Below, in pieces: positions 1-6,538 of a stretch of 10,043 bases of DNA. The stretch is taken from assembly GCA_965248915.1 (NCBI GenBank), contig CBDFLA010000008.1, positions 1-10,043 on the forward strand. Direction: 5' to 3'. A program made the position numbers and the translations under genes. Under the pieces are notes generated by a model. It was not told the origin of the DNA. It was given only the letters and a program-made list of their open reading frames with translations, and made no database searches. Every line of letters begins with the position of its first letter. Positions within the stretch are counted from its first letter, which is position 1. This stretch comes from CBDFLA01 sp965248915 (GTDB taxonomy: Bacteria > Pseudomonadota > Alphaproteobacteria > M2410).

Positions 1-58
1 CCCCCAGGGTTTTAAGTCCACCCCTCCTCTTGAGGCCACCATCCAAGTGACGAGAAAT

Positions 59-145
59 GCCCAGGTGGCGGAATTGGTAGACGCGCTAGCTTCAGGTGCT
101 AGTGCCCGTAAGGGCGTGGAAGTTCGAGTCTTCTCCTGGGCACCA
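59..145 (+). tRNA. tRNA-Leu (anticodon CAG), complete with encoded CCA
   Basis: The acceptor arm GCCCAGG (59-65) pairs with CCTGGGC (135-141), followed by discriminator A142 and CCA 143-145. The anticodon stem CTAGC/GCTAG encloses the loop TTCAGGT, giving anticodon CAG, which reads leucine CUG codons. The long variable arm (GCCC-gtaa-GGGC) is that of a class II tRNA such as tRNA-Leu, and the T-arm contains GTTCGAGTC. The gene is intact, so any insertion at its 3' end has rebuilt it. A same-strand integrase begins 137 bp downstream. Confidence 0.97.
118..145 (+). other. Putative attachment site (attL core) in the tRNA-Leu 3' end
   Basis: P4-type integrases commonly recombine at the 3' part of a tRNA gene, from the T-arm through CCA, and here such an integrase lies just downstream on the same strand. 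The exact core cannot be fixed from one copy. No second copy of the tRNA 3' end was found by eye in the window, so the partner site should lie beyond position 10043. The site is inferred from context. Confidence 0.4.
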
Positions 146-224
146 CAACAGTTTTTCATGGCGAAACATACATCCACAAAAACACTAGTTTTCTGCGGTC
201 TACAAGCCTTTTCGGGGTGTAGGG

Positions 225-253
225 TTGAACATGGCAATGCATAGCTTTACACT
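225..253 (+). promoter_or_regulatory. Candidate sigma70-type promoter of the integrase gene
   Basis: A -35-like TTGAAC (225-230) is followed after exactly 17 bp by a -10-like TACACT (248-253). Transcription would start near 260, leaving a short leader that carries AGGTGG at 271-276. Each hexamer matches the consensus at four of six positions, so this is a moderate prediction supported mainly by the spacing and the downstream ribosome site. Confidence 0.4.
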
Positions 254-282
254 CAATGAGGTGGGCTAAAAGGTGGACTGAT

Positions 283-1425
283 ATGACTGTCACCAATGCA
301 CTGAATCAGATGAAGGCGAAGTCTCTTGGCAAGGGAAAATTTGCTGATGGCCAAGGCTTGTGGTTGGTCAAATCAAAGCGCGAATCCGGGAAATGGATGC
401 TTAGGATTGTTGTTGACGGCAAGCGACGAGAGATGGGTTTGGGGCGGTGGCCTGATGTGTCTATCGCTGAAGCACGCCAGAGCGCCAGTGAAGCCCGCAG
501 AAAGCTCAGAGGCGGCATAAACCCCATCCAGGAACGCAAACAACAAAGGCGGAGCAGCAATCGCCTCACTGTTTCTGAAGCTATTCATGGGTGTTTTGAA
601 GCGAAACAAGCTGAGCTTAAGAATGACGGCAAAGCAGGGCGATGGATGTCACCCTTGAACGTCCATGTAATTCCCAATATTGGCGACAAAGCCATTGAGG
701 ATATTGATCAACATGAACTGAAGAAGCTCCTTGATCCTATCTGGCATGAGAAGCCTGCTGTGGCGCGCAAAGCTCTCAACCGTATCAATTTAACACTTAA
801 GCACGCGGCAGCACTGGGGCTGGACGTAGACTTACAAGCGGTCATGAAGACACAGGCCCTGTTGGGCAAGCAGCGTTACGAAGTGAACCATATTCCGTCT
901 TTACCTTACGAAAAAGCACCTGAGTTCTACCAATGGCTTTGCACCAAAGAAACGACAACTGCACTAGCGCTTCGATTTCTAATCCTGACTGTCGCCAGAA
1001 CCGGTGAAGTGCGTTTCGCTTCTTTCGAAGAGTTGTCAAAAAGGGTTTGGACTTTAGAACCGCAAAGAACAAAATCCCGAAGAGAGCATCGAGTGCCACT
1101 CTCGAAGGAGGCAATACGAGTGGTCAAAGTTGCCAAGAAGGACGCGGATCAAATACTTCTCTTTCCAACAAAAAGCGGAAGAGCAATGTCAGACGCTGCA
1201 ATGAGCCGCTTCATGGAGCGCGAAGGATTCAAAGAACGCCCGCATGGCTTTCGCGCGACATTTCGGACTTGGGTGGAAGAGACAACCGACACTCCCTTTG
1301 AAGTCAAAGAGAGCGCGCTGGGTCATCAGGTCGACGGAGATGTAACAAGGGCCTACCAACGATCCGATAGATTGGAAAAGCGCGCTGAACTATTGCAGGC
1401 TTGGTGCGACTTTCTGAGCATTTGA
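283..1425 (+). CDS. P4-type tyrosine recombinase/integrase
   Basis: This is a site-specific recombinase that would integrate and excise the island at the neighbouring tRNA-Leu, cutting DNA through a tyrosine phosphodiester. Numbered from ATG 283 (380 aa), the N-terminal part (about 1-85, with FADGQGLWL and LGRWPDVSIAEAR) is the arm-binding domain of P4-like integrases. A helical core-binding region follows, then the catalytic domain. The catalytic set is complete: R239 in ARTGEVR, K264 in the beta-hairpin RTKSRREHRVPLS, H321 and R324 in HGFRATFR, H348 in LGH and nucleophile Y358 in RAYQ. An in-frame ATG at 256 exists, but AGGTGG (271-276) sits 6 nt before ATG 283, so the shorter form is preferred. 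The gene converges on the minus-strand block with 40 bp between stops. Length and residues are typical of an active enzyme. Confidence 0.95.
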   Translation: MTVTNALNQMKAKSLGKGKFADGQGLWLVKSKRESGKWMLRIVVDGKRREMGLGRWPDVSIAEARQSASEARRKLRGGINPIQERKQQRRSSNRLTVSEAIHGCFEAKQAELKNDGKAGRWMSPLNVHVIPNIGDKAIEDIDQHELKKLLDPIWHEKPAVARKALNRINLTLKHAAALGLDVDLQAVMKTQALLGKQRYEVNHIPSLPYEKAPEFYQWLCTKETTTALALRFLILTVARTGEVRFASFEELSKRVWTLEPQRTKSRREHRVPLSKEAIRVVKVAKKDADQILLFPTKSGRAMSDAAMSRFMEREGFKERPHGFRATFRTWVEETTDTPFEVKESALGHQVDGDVTRAYQRSDRLEKRAELLQAWCDFLSI

Positions 1426-1454
1426 GAAAGAGCCCTCTCCTCAATCGATTTTTC
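1422..1454 (+). terminator. Possible weak terminator after the integrase gene
   Basis: TTGAG (1422-1426) and CTCAA (1440-1444) can pair around an inner AGA/TCT stem with small bulges, and five T residues follow at 1449-1453. The structure overlaps the integrase stop codon and lies in the 40-bp gap between convergent genes. The stem is imperfect, so the call is tentative. Confidence 0.3.
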
Positions 1455-1465
1455 AATTTGAGTAA

Positions 1466-2014
1466 TCATCTCTCAGAACGCCAGTGAACATCCAAGAACC
1501 GACCTATCTCCCCGCGCAGCACTTCAAGCGATTCTGAGTTGTTGATTGAAAAAGCAGAGAGTAGCTTCAGTGACTCTACTCCCAGTCTCTTCTCTCTGGT
1601 CCGCACGCTTAAGAAGTTATCACCATCGTGATCGTAACGCCCCCGTGCCATCATTCGGGAACGGGACAGATGTGAACTGGCATAGACCCATAATAACGAA
1701 AGTCTTAGAGATCTTTCTCTCACGTACTCCACATCGACCTCTCTACGAAATGAATCGAATATAACAGTTCCGTTAAACTCAGATCTGCCATCAAAGAACA
1801 ATTGCGTATAGCTCGAACCATACTCACTAATGAGCCGCTCATGCATGGCAACCATGGAAGGCGTATTTACTTCTGACCCACTCTCTTCAACCATCTTTCG
1901 CACTTTTGAGCTCGTAGAAATGATCGTGGACTCAGGCAACGCCGTATTTAGAAGACTAGCAACCGTAGTCTTTCCTGTTGCCGCATACCCACAAAGACCA
2001 ATTACGTTCATCAT
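1466..2014 (-). CDS. Small P-loop kinase-like NTPase
   Basis: Walker A GYAATGKT lies at the extreme N-terminus (residues 9-16 from ATG 2014), in an opening typical of nucleoside-monophosphate and dephospho-CoA kinase-like P-loop proteins. Later segments (a TSSKVRKMVEE helix, VIFDSFRREVDVEYVRER, then an R-rich RSRMMARGRYD stretch) follow the order seen in UPF0200/AAA_18-type small kinases: substrate loop, the strand with an I-D-x-x-R pattern, then a lid. A phosphotransferase on a nucleotide or small metabolite is inferred; the substrate is unknown. An in-frame start exists at 2047, but ATG 2014 overlaps the upstream TGA as ATGA, the usual sign of translational coupling, and it places the P-loop properly. 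ATG 2011 is equally possible. It is the last gene of the block and about 182 aa, normal for such kinases. Confidence 0.75.
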   Translation of the reverse strand: MMNVIGLCGYAATGKTTVASLLNTALPESTIISTSSKVRKMVEESGSEVNTPSMVAMHERLISEYGSSYTQLFFDGRSEFNGTVIFDSFRREVDVEYVRERSLRLSLLWVYASSHLSRSRMMARGRYDHDGDNFLSVRTREKRLGVESLKLLSAFSINNSESLEVLRGEIGRFLDVHWRSER

Positions 2015-2928
2015 TGCAGGCGCACCCCGAGTACCCTGCAAGGCCATTTATCGCCTCTAAGTTCGGTGTAGTTAGTGGCGTGCAAATTCATGATCAACTT
2101 CGGAACAACTTTACCATTAATGTTGAGTGTAAGGATTATTGCGCCTGAATGCATTTTTCCATCACCTCCAGGAAATGATCGAAAACACAGGTGTGTTTGA
2201 TCTGAAGGACGTTGTGCAAGGAAGAACCCATCAAATCTCTCTCTTGAAACCTCTTTCGCTAGTCTTGTGTAGAAAGCATATTTGCTTTGGACCTCAAGCA
2301 TCTCTTCATAAGAAACTTGATTATGCAAGTATCGTTTGATACGCGCTTGATCCCTTTTCTCAACTCGGCCCACAAGAGTCCCATCCCATTTGACTGAGTA
2401 AGAGTCGCCAATATACTCAGACTCTCTTAGAACACGCAACGAGCGCACTCCGTATCTGGATATCAGGTCCCTTATCGCCTGAACATAATTTCTAGACCGA
2501 TCAAATGGGATGCCGTAAATCTGATTTGAGCAAACATCGCTGGCGTACAATGTGAAATTGACACCAAATGGATGCTGTTGGGAAGCTATTTGAAGGAACG
2601 ATCCTATTTGAAACAACAAAAGCAATTCACCGAATGATAGATCACTTTCCTCAGTTTCGAGTACAGCCACATTGGGTCTAAACCCACCTCCAATATTCAA
2701 AAAAAACTCCAACGGGCGGCGCAATAGGAGCTGTTTTTCTCTATATGACTGAAATTTCCTAACCGCTGTGCGTTGAGCCGTTCTTGAGAGGTAACTAAAT
2801 GTCCTTGATGTTAGCGTGGCAACAATATCTTGGTGCCCAATAAATTCAGAATAACCATAGTCGTTTCGGCCCAAGCACCTCAGAATGCCATTTACATACT
2901 CATAGTAAGGGTCATCATCTTGAGACAT
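2011..2928 (-). CDS. Divergent PvcA/isonitrile-synthase-like protein (tentative)
   Basis: About 305 aa from ATG 2928. That start has AAAGGTG in good position upstream and overlaps the end of the dehydrogenase gene by 14 nt; a start at 2991 would bury it deeper. No motif gives certain assignment. The order of segments resembles the PvcA/DIT1 (pyoverdine/dityrosine biosynthesis) family: a strand around LEFFLNIGGG with a basic/proline patch (residues 73-85), SDLSFGELLLLFQIGSFLQIA (95-115), a strand ending in TLYASD (126-131), a helix with RNYVQAIRDLI, and a C-terminal strand pair SGAIILTLN ... WPCRVLGVRL. Length also fits. In that family the enzyme makes an isonitrile from an amino acid and ribulose-5-phosphate; whether this protein does so is unknown. 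Its stop overlaps the kinase start as ATGA. It could instead be an unrelated hypothetical protein. Confidence 0.45.
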   Translation of the reverse strand: MSQDDDPYYEYVNGILRCLGRNDYGYSEFIGHQDIVATLTSRTFSYLSRTAQRTAVRKFQSYREKQLLLRRPLEFFLNIGGGFRPNVAVLETEESDLSFGELLLLFQIGSFLQIASQQHPFGVNFTLYASDVCSNQIYGIPFDRSRNYVQAIRDLISRYGVRSLRVLRESEYIGDSYSVKWDGTLVGRVEKRDQARIKRYLHNQVSYEEMLEVQSKYAFYTRLAKEVSRERFDGFFLAQRPSDQTHLCFRSFPGGDGKMHSGAIILTLNINGKVVPKLIMNLHATNYTELRGDKWPCRVLGVRLQ

Positions 2929-3985
2929 CAATGAGCACCTTTTGAACACCACTCTCATATCTGGCGTTAATCTCAAATGCTTCGACAACATCTAACAACC
3001 CGAACAAATGAGATACAATTTCGTTAGTAGCGATCCCACCCGCCTCTACAAAATCAACCGCTCGAGCAAAACTGTGATTTGTGCGCCTTATGAACTCAAT
3101 AGATAAGCCTTTCCGCCGAGCTATGGAGCTCTTAATCTCAATACTGTCGTGGTGTCGAGGGGTACCGACGAAAACGACCCGACCTCCTATCCTACAAACA
3201 TCAATAGCCTGCCGGACTGAATCATCCAACCACGCAGCCTCTATGACCACATCAACACCATTTCCATCAGTTTTGGAGTGAACGTACTGTTGCACATCAA
3301 CTTCGCTTACGGTTTGCGTTGTCACTCCAAGTGACTGCAATTGAGAAAGGCGCCACTCGAACTTGTCAAACACCATAACCCGATTGGCACCGCTTAGACA
3401 TGCCAGTCGTGCAATAAGGCTTCCAATTGGTCCTGCCCCCAGAATAACAACATTGTCACCAAACATCACACGCGCTCTGTCCATAACATGGATAGCCACA
3501 GCCAACGGCTCAATAAGTGCTGCATCAAACACACTGACGGAATTTGAAACAGCATAACAAGACGTTGAAGGCACGACCAAGTATTCGCTTAACGCTCCAT
3601 TCTTCTGAAATGCAGGATCTCCGGAGTCGACACATAGATTCTGACGCCCCCGCATGCACATCTCGCATTTTAGACAAGGCCTATGCGGGTCAACTGCAAC
3701 GATCGAACCTGGCGTCAGTAGCTTTCCGCGAGCATCTTCAAGATTCTCCGAGCCTACACCAATGACTTCGGCACTGAACTCGTGACCCAATCTACTCGGG
3801 TACTGGCTTTGCTTGTCCGGTCTTCCAATGTAGGAGGCAATATCACTACCGCAAATTCCCACAACGCATACACGAACTAAAACATCGTGGTCATGCCTGC
3901 GCTTTGGAATTGGCTCTTCCACCAACTCCAAGCATCGAGGGGCTGTCAAATTCACCGCCGACATCAAGTTAGGAATTCTCGACAT
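2915..3985 (-). CDS. Zinc-dependent medium-chain alcohol/polyol dehydrogenase
   Basis: A cytosolic MDR-superfamily oxidoreductase of 356 aa, the usual length. Catalytic zinc ligands are C45 (GICGSD), H68-E69 (GHE) and E159 (IEPLAV). The structural zinc lobe is C104-x2-C107-x2-C110-x7-C118. The Rossmann fold carries GAGPIG (183-188), and the acidic D207 at the end of the second strand favours NAD over NADP. It is closest in pattern to sorbitol, threonine or butanediol dehydrogenases, which oxidise secondary alcohols; the substrate cannot be read from sequence. AGGTGG (3998-4003) lies 12 nt before ATG 3985, rather far, while ATG 3964 has no ribosome site, so 3985 is kept. The 3' end overlaps the next gene by 14 nt, tying it to the PvcA-like and kinase genes as one translational unit. 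Confidence 0.9.
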   Translation of the reverse strand: MSRIPNLMSAVNLTAPRCLELVEEPIPKRRHDHDVLVRVCVVGICGSDIASYIGRPDKQSQYPSRLGHEFSAEVIGVGSENLEDARGKLLTPGSIVAVDPHRPCLKCEMCMRGRQNLCVDSGDPAFQKNGALSEYLVVPSTSCYAVSNSVSVFDAALIEPLAVAIHVMDRARVMFGDNVVILGAGPIGSLIARLACLSGANRVMVFDKFEWRLSQLQSLGVTTQTVSEVDVQQYVHSKTDGNGVDVVIEAAWLDDSVRQAIDVCRIGGRVVFVGTPRHHDSIEIKSSIARRKGLSIEFIRRTNHSFARAVDFVEAGGIATNEIVSHLFGLLDVVEAFEINARYESGVQKVLIDVSR

Positions 3986-4024
3986 TCAAATATCCAACCA
4001 CCTGTTAATCACAGAATCGAAAAG

Positions 4025-4062
4025 TTACAAGTGCTGTTACAGCACCCACTGACGTGTTGTAA
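4025..4062 (-). promoter_or_regulatory. Nested inverted repeats between Nudix and dehydrogenase genes
   Basis: GTGCTG-TTA-CAGCAC (4031-4045) is a perfect 6-bp hairpin. It is enclosed by TTACAA (4025-4030) and TTGTAA (4057-4062). On the minus strand the hairpin is followed by TTGTAACTTTT, so it could be a leaky terminator or attenuator after the Nudix gene, or an operator before the dehydrogenase gene. TTGTAA could also serve as a weak -35 element for the downstream genes. Confidence 0.3.
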
Positions 4063-4081
4063 GAATCACTATTCTACAATT

Positions 4082-4579
4082 TCATTGCTTTGGATCCAAA
4101 CTCGAAGGGATATCTGAATTACCAGTAATTCCCGCTCGAACCAGGTGACACACTACGTCAACGCCAACATTGTCGACGATCTCTTTCGGATTTCTCAGGT
4201 CTCGAAGATCATGCAATCTCAATGAAGTCCATTCATTCACAAGGTCGTTGAATTGGACATCTTCAATCTTGGAATAGTATATGGCAGCAGAAGTTACGCC
4301 AATTCCACCAACCCGCATCTTGATCAATCCGGAGAAGGTGGCCTCTTCAACTTCTTGGCCTGCCTCTTCCCAAAGCTCCCTCTTTGCACATTCAACAAGC
4401 GTCTCACCGTCTTCTCGCCGCCCACCAGGAATTTCCCAATGTTGCCTAAATTTATTGAAACCAAAAAGAAAACCTCGCTGACATTCAATCACCATCAAAC
4501 ACGCCGGTATGTCGGACTTGTTTGCTTCTAGCTCGCTGATAGTGTCGTCAAAATATAGTGTGAATCTAGTGTCTGGCAT
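4082..4579 (-). CDS. Nudix hydrolase
   Basis: A 165-aa Nudix-family pyrophosphatase, which typically hydrolyses a nucleoside diphosphate linked to another group, using Mg2+ or Mn2+. The Nudix box is complete: G53-x5-E59-x7-R67-E68-L-W-E71-E72-x-G74, preceded by WEIPGG. The glutamates E68, E71 and E72 that hold the metal are present. The N-terminal 25 residues and the acidic stretch after residue 100 show nothing diagnostic, so the substrate is unknown; most homologues of this size clean or process nucleotides. ATG 4579 is the only sensible start, yet no clear ribosome site precedes it. It lies 99 bp after the radical SAM gene and 96 bp before the dehydrogenase gene, same strand, suggesting one regulon. 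Confidence 0.9.
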   Translation of the reverse strand: MPDTRFTLYFDDTISELEANKSDIPACLMVIECQRGFLFGFNKFRQHWEIPGGRREDGETLVECAKRELWEEAGQEVEEATFSGLIKMRVGGIGVTSAAIYYSKIEDVQFNDLVNEWTSLRLHDLRDLRNPKEIVDNVGVDVVCHLVRAGITGNSDIPSSLDPKQ

Positions 4580-4633
4580 ATTTAGAATTGATTGCAGGTT
4601 TGTGTCAGTGTCAGTCTCAAAACAGACTATACT

Positions 4634-4672
4634 GCAAGAGTAGCTACAATAAGATTAAGCAAGAATAGCTAC
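4634..4672 (-). repeat. Tandem 14-bp repeats GCAAGARTAGCTAC upstream of the Nudix gene
   Basis: GCAAGAGTAGCTAC (4634-4647) and GCAAGAATAGCTAC (4659-4672) differ at one base and are spaced 25 bp apart centre to centre. Each ends in the palindrome-like (G/A)TAGCTAC. They lie in the 99-bp gap between the radical SAM stop and the Nudix start. Such spacing suits paired binding of a transcription factor, but no clear promoter hexamers accompany them. Confidence 0.4.
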
Positions 4673-4678
4673 TACTTC

Positions 4679-5605
4679 TCATTCTTCGCTCTTCAGTATA
4701 CCACTGTTCAGATGATCTATCATCTTTCTGATGTTCCCCTCCAAATCGCCTGAATCCGCCAAGTGAAACATGTTCTGTCGGCAGGCCGATACTGTTCCAT
4801 CAGGTAGGATATTGATAAAATAAAGCCCCTCCTCACACGGAAAATAACTACAGGATGAGCATGGCTCCGAGAGAGCAAATCTGGAACCGTGAACACTTGA
4901 TTTGACTGTTACCTCAACCCCATTCACATTGTAAATCTTGGAAGGAATTCCATAATATTGAGAGTAAGGGTGATTGGTGACTTTCGAAGCAAGCGAAGAT
5001 AGCCGCTCCTCAACTTGAGTAAGATCCGCATATTGTAAACCAAGATCTTCGAATTGATTGGGGGTACCCGCAACATCGGAGATTTTTAAGTCGCATCCAA
5101 TATTAGCACAATATTGTATCATCTCTGGGATAGACTCGATGTTGTCCCGCACAACCACCATGTTTATCCGTTTGAGCAAATTTCTATTGGAAAGATACTC
5201 TATCCCCTCAAGAGTTGGCTGAAACCAGTCCCGACTACCCGTCATGTAATCGAATTGGGCTTCATCCAATGCGTCAAGGCTACAAATGAACCTTAGATTT
5301 GGCCCAAGCTTTTCAAAGATACTTTTCTTGCGTGTAATAAGAAAAGCGGCAGTATTGAGTGTACAAGTTGCATCAACTCGTGAGAAATACATCAATATCT
5401 CCGCAATCTCTGGGTGAAGAAGAGGTTCTCCACCCGTCAAACGAAACTTGTTGATGCCAGCCCGAAGGCATATTTCTGCGCGCTGTTTGAGAGTTTTGAG
5501 GTCTACAGATCGGACATTGCTTGCTGCCGCCTCGCCTCCAACACCGCAATAAGGGCACCGGAAGGAGCACTCGCGCAATAACGGAAATCCAACATAAGGC
5601 AACAT
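4679..5605 (-). CDS. Radical SAM enzyme, MoaA-like with C-terminal cysteine cluster
   Basis: A 308-aa radical SAM protein that would bind a 4Fe-4S cluster through C13-x3-C17-x2-C20 and cleave S-adenosylmethionine to a radical. Further core motifs are RLTGGEPLL (55-63, SAM binding) and SLD (109-111). The barrel pattern (GINKFRLTGGEP, then SLDALDEAQFDYMTG, then INMVVVRDNIESIPEM) is closest to MoaA, the GTP 3',8-cyclase of molybdopterin synthesis. A second cysteine set, C249-x2-C252-x4-C257-x17-C275 with LPDGTVSAC, probably holds an auxiliary cluster but is spaced unlike MoaA. The C-terminus ends in SEE and lacks the MoaA double glycine, so a different substrate is likely. The N-terminus before the first cysteine is short (12 residues). 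AGGTGG lies only 3 nt before the ATG. It is the first gene of the minus-strand block. Confidence 0.88.
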   Translation of the reverse strand: MLPYVGFPLLRECSFRCPYCGVGGEAAASNVRSVDLKTLKQRAEICLRAGINKFRLTGGEPLLHPEIAEILMYFSRVDATCTLNTAAFLITRKKSIFEKLGPNLRFICSLDALDEAQFDYMTGSRDWFQPTLEGIEYLSNRNLLKRINMVVVRDNIESIPEMIQYCANIGCDLKISDVAGTPNQFEDLGLQYADLTQVEERLSSLASKVTNHPYSQYYGIPSKIYNVNGVEVTVKSSVHGSRFALSEPCSSCSYFPCEEGLYFINILPDGTVSACRQNMFHLADSGDLEGNIRKMIDHLNSGILKSEE

Positions 5606-5901
5606 CTTCCACCTACCAATACTAAGTCACCCTCATCCATTTTACTGGCCATCTACAACTACACCATCAACCTCTCTCTGGTGTTTGCGTCAAAATAGAG
5701 TCGACAATATCTTCAGTCATACAAGCCATCTATTATCGTCTGCCATAATGTCACCCGAACCCCAAAAAAGTTGTTTCTTGGTGAGTCATACAGCCGATAA
5801 TATACCATTCCTACTAGCATTGCACTCATATTCCAACCACAGACGAGGGAGCTGCGAAGCAGCAGATAAATTTCCGCCAACTACTGTCAATTTCTCTACA
5901 G
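5606..5901. other. Intergenic stretch with no gene recognised
   Basis: No open frame with a convincing start or family pattern is visible on either strand. It must contain the upstream signals of the radical SAM gene on the minus strand. A -10-like TAAAAT (reverse complement of ATTTTA near 5640) is visible but has no good -35. A small GCTGC-gaa-GCAGC hairpin sits at 5851-5863. The decayed gene copy begins at its right edge. Confidence 0.5.
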
Positions 5902-6287
5902 ATCCCAAACAACAGCGTGAACAAGCGCTTTAACTGTTCGGGAAGCTCAAAAGTCCGATCTGTGCGACGACATGGGTCACTAGAACAATTCGAAAGCGCC
6001 GACTCCTTTGTGTTGAGGCGTATTCGTATTCAGGCTCCTGCGAGAAACTCTTCCCCTTTCTGCTAGCGCTTGCTTATCATGGCGTGATTGATTTCGATGT
6101 TCCGCAATATAACGTGGAAGTCTCGAAGCTCGCACCAGAGATCCCAGACACTATTTTCGATGGCGTCGAGCAATTCAGAAGCTTCCCACTCCTTTTGCTA
6201 AAATGCATCCTGTGCTGAGTATCCCTTAGGGAATTTCTCGTCCATATGATTTGTGTTAGCCAATAATGGTACCTCGGTATGGCCCAT
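5902..6287 (-). pseudogene. Decayed gene of unknown family, copy 1 of the diverged repeat
   Basis: One minus-strand frame from ATG 6287 reads sensibly but is broken by TAG at 6198-6200, TAG at 6063-6065 and a TGA near 6032. The first part would be a 74-residue protein if the first TAG were sense; it ends in VWDLWCELRDFHVILRNIEI followed by NHAMISKR. Past the stops the same frame gives DPCRRTDRTFELPEQLKRLF and then TLLFGI. The second copy at 9794-10043 encodes near-identical peptides (DLWCDLRDFRVMMRNIEIN; DPCRYTDRTFELPKELKRLF), and many of the differences are silent, so both parts were once under protein-level selection. The 6063 stop is shared by both copies, so it may be the true end of a short first gene, with a second gene after it. 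I do not recognise the family. Confidence 0.6.
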
Positions 6288-6320
6288 AATATTCCCATGA
6301 CTTATCAATGCTAGACGGGA

Positions 6321-6343
6321 TCATTCACGCTGAGCGTGAATGA
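6321..6343. repeat. Perfect 10-bp hairpin
   Basis: TCATTCACGC (6321-6330), loop TGA, GCGTGAATGA (6334-6343) form an uninterrupted 10-bp stem with a three-base loop. No T-run follows on either strand, so a standard terminator is unlikely. It lies 34 bp before the start of the decayed minus-strand gene and about 195 bp before the plus-strand DUF6119-type gene. An operator or a small dispersed palindromic element is possible. Confidence 0.6.
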
Positions 6344-6538
6344 GGGTAGGCTTGGTTGTTGGGTATTTGAGCTGAATGCCAGGCCTATCCACATCAATTA
6401 TTCACACCAGCCCCACATCGAACATATCCGCTCGGCAACACCCTGACTAGAGAGCCAGTTGCGCTAGATTTGATACTCCTATATCGTGTGCCTAAGGGTA
6501 TTCGATACCAATAGATAGCAAAGCCCCTCGAGCTCAAT
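6344..6538 (+). promoter_or_regulatory. Upstream region of the DUF6119-type gene, weak promoter signals
   Basis: No gene is seen here. TTGCGC with TATCGT 17 bp downstream (about 6459-6487) is a possible promoter, each hexamer matching four of six consensus bases. A GGTAT-TCG-ATACC inverted repeat (6497-6509) lies between it and the start codon and could be an operator. No strong ribosome site precedes ATG 6539; GAG in CGAGCTC is the only purine-rich candidate. Confidence 0.25.

Noticed and set aside
1..41. Possible 3' end of another tRNA ending in CCACCA
   Set aside because: No T-arm of the required form and no matching acceptor strand can be drawn in the bases present.
47..244. A 65-codon open frame across the tRNA
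   Set aside because: It overlaps the tRNA-Leu gene for most of its length, and its translation is simply the tRNA read as protein.
6077..6298. A 73-codon minus-strand frame starting with ATG 6298
   Set aside because: It runs in a different frame from the one whose peptide is conserved in the copy at 9956-10043, and the conserved frame explains the substitutions better.
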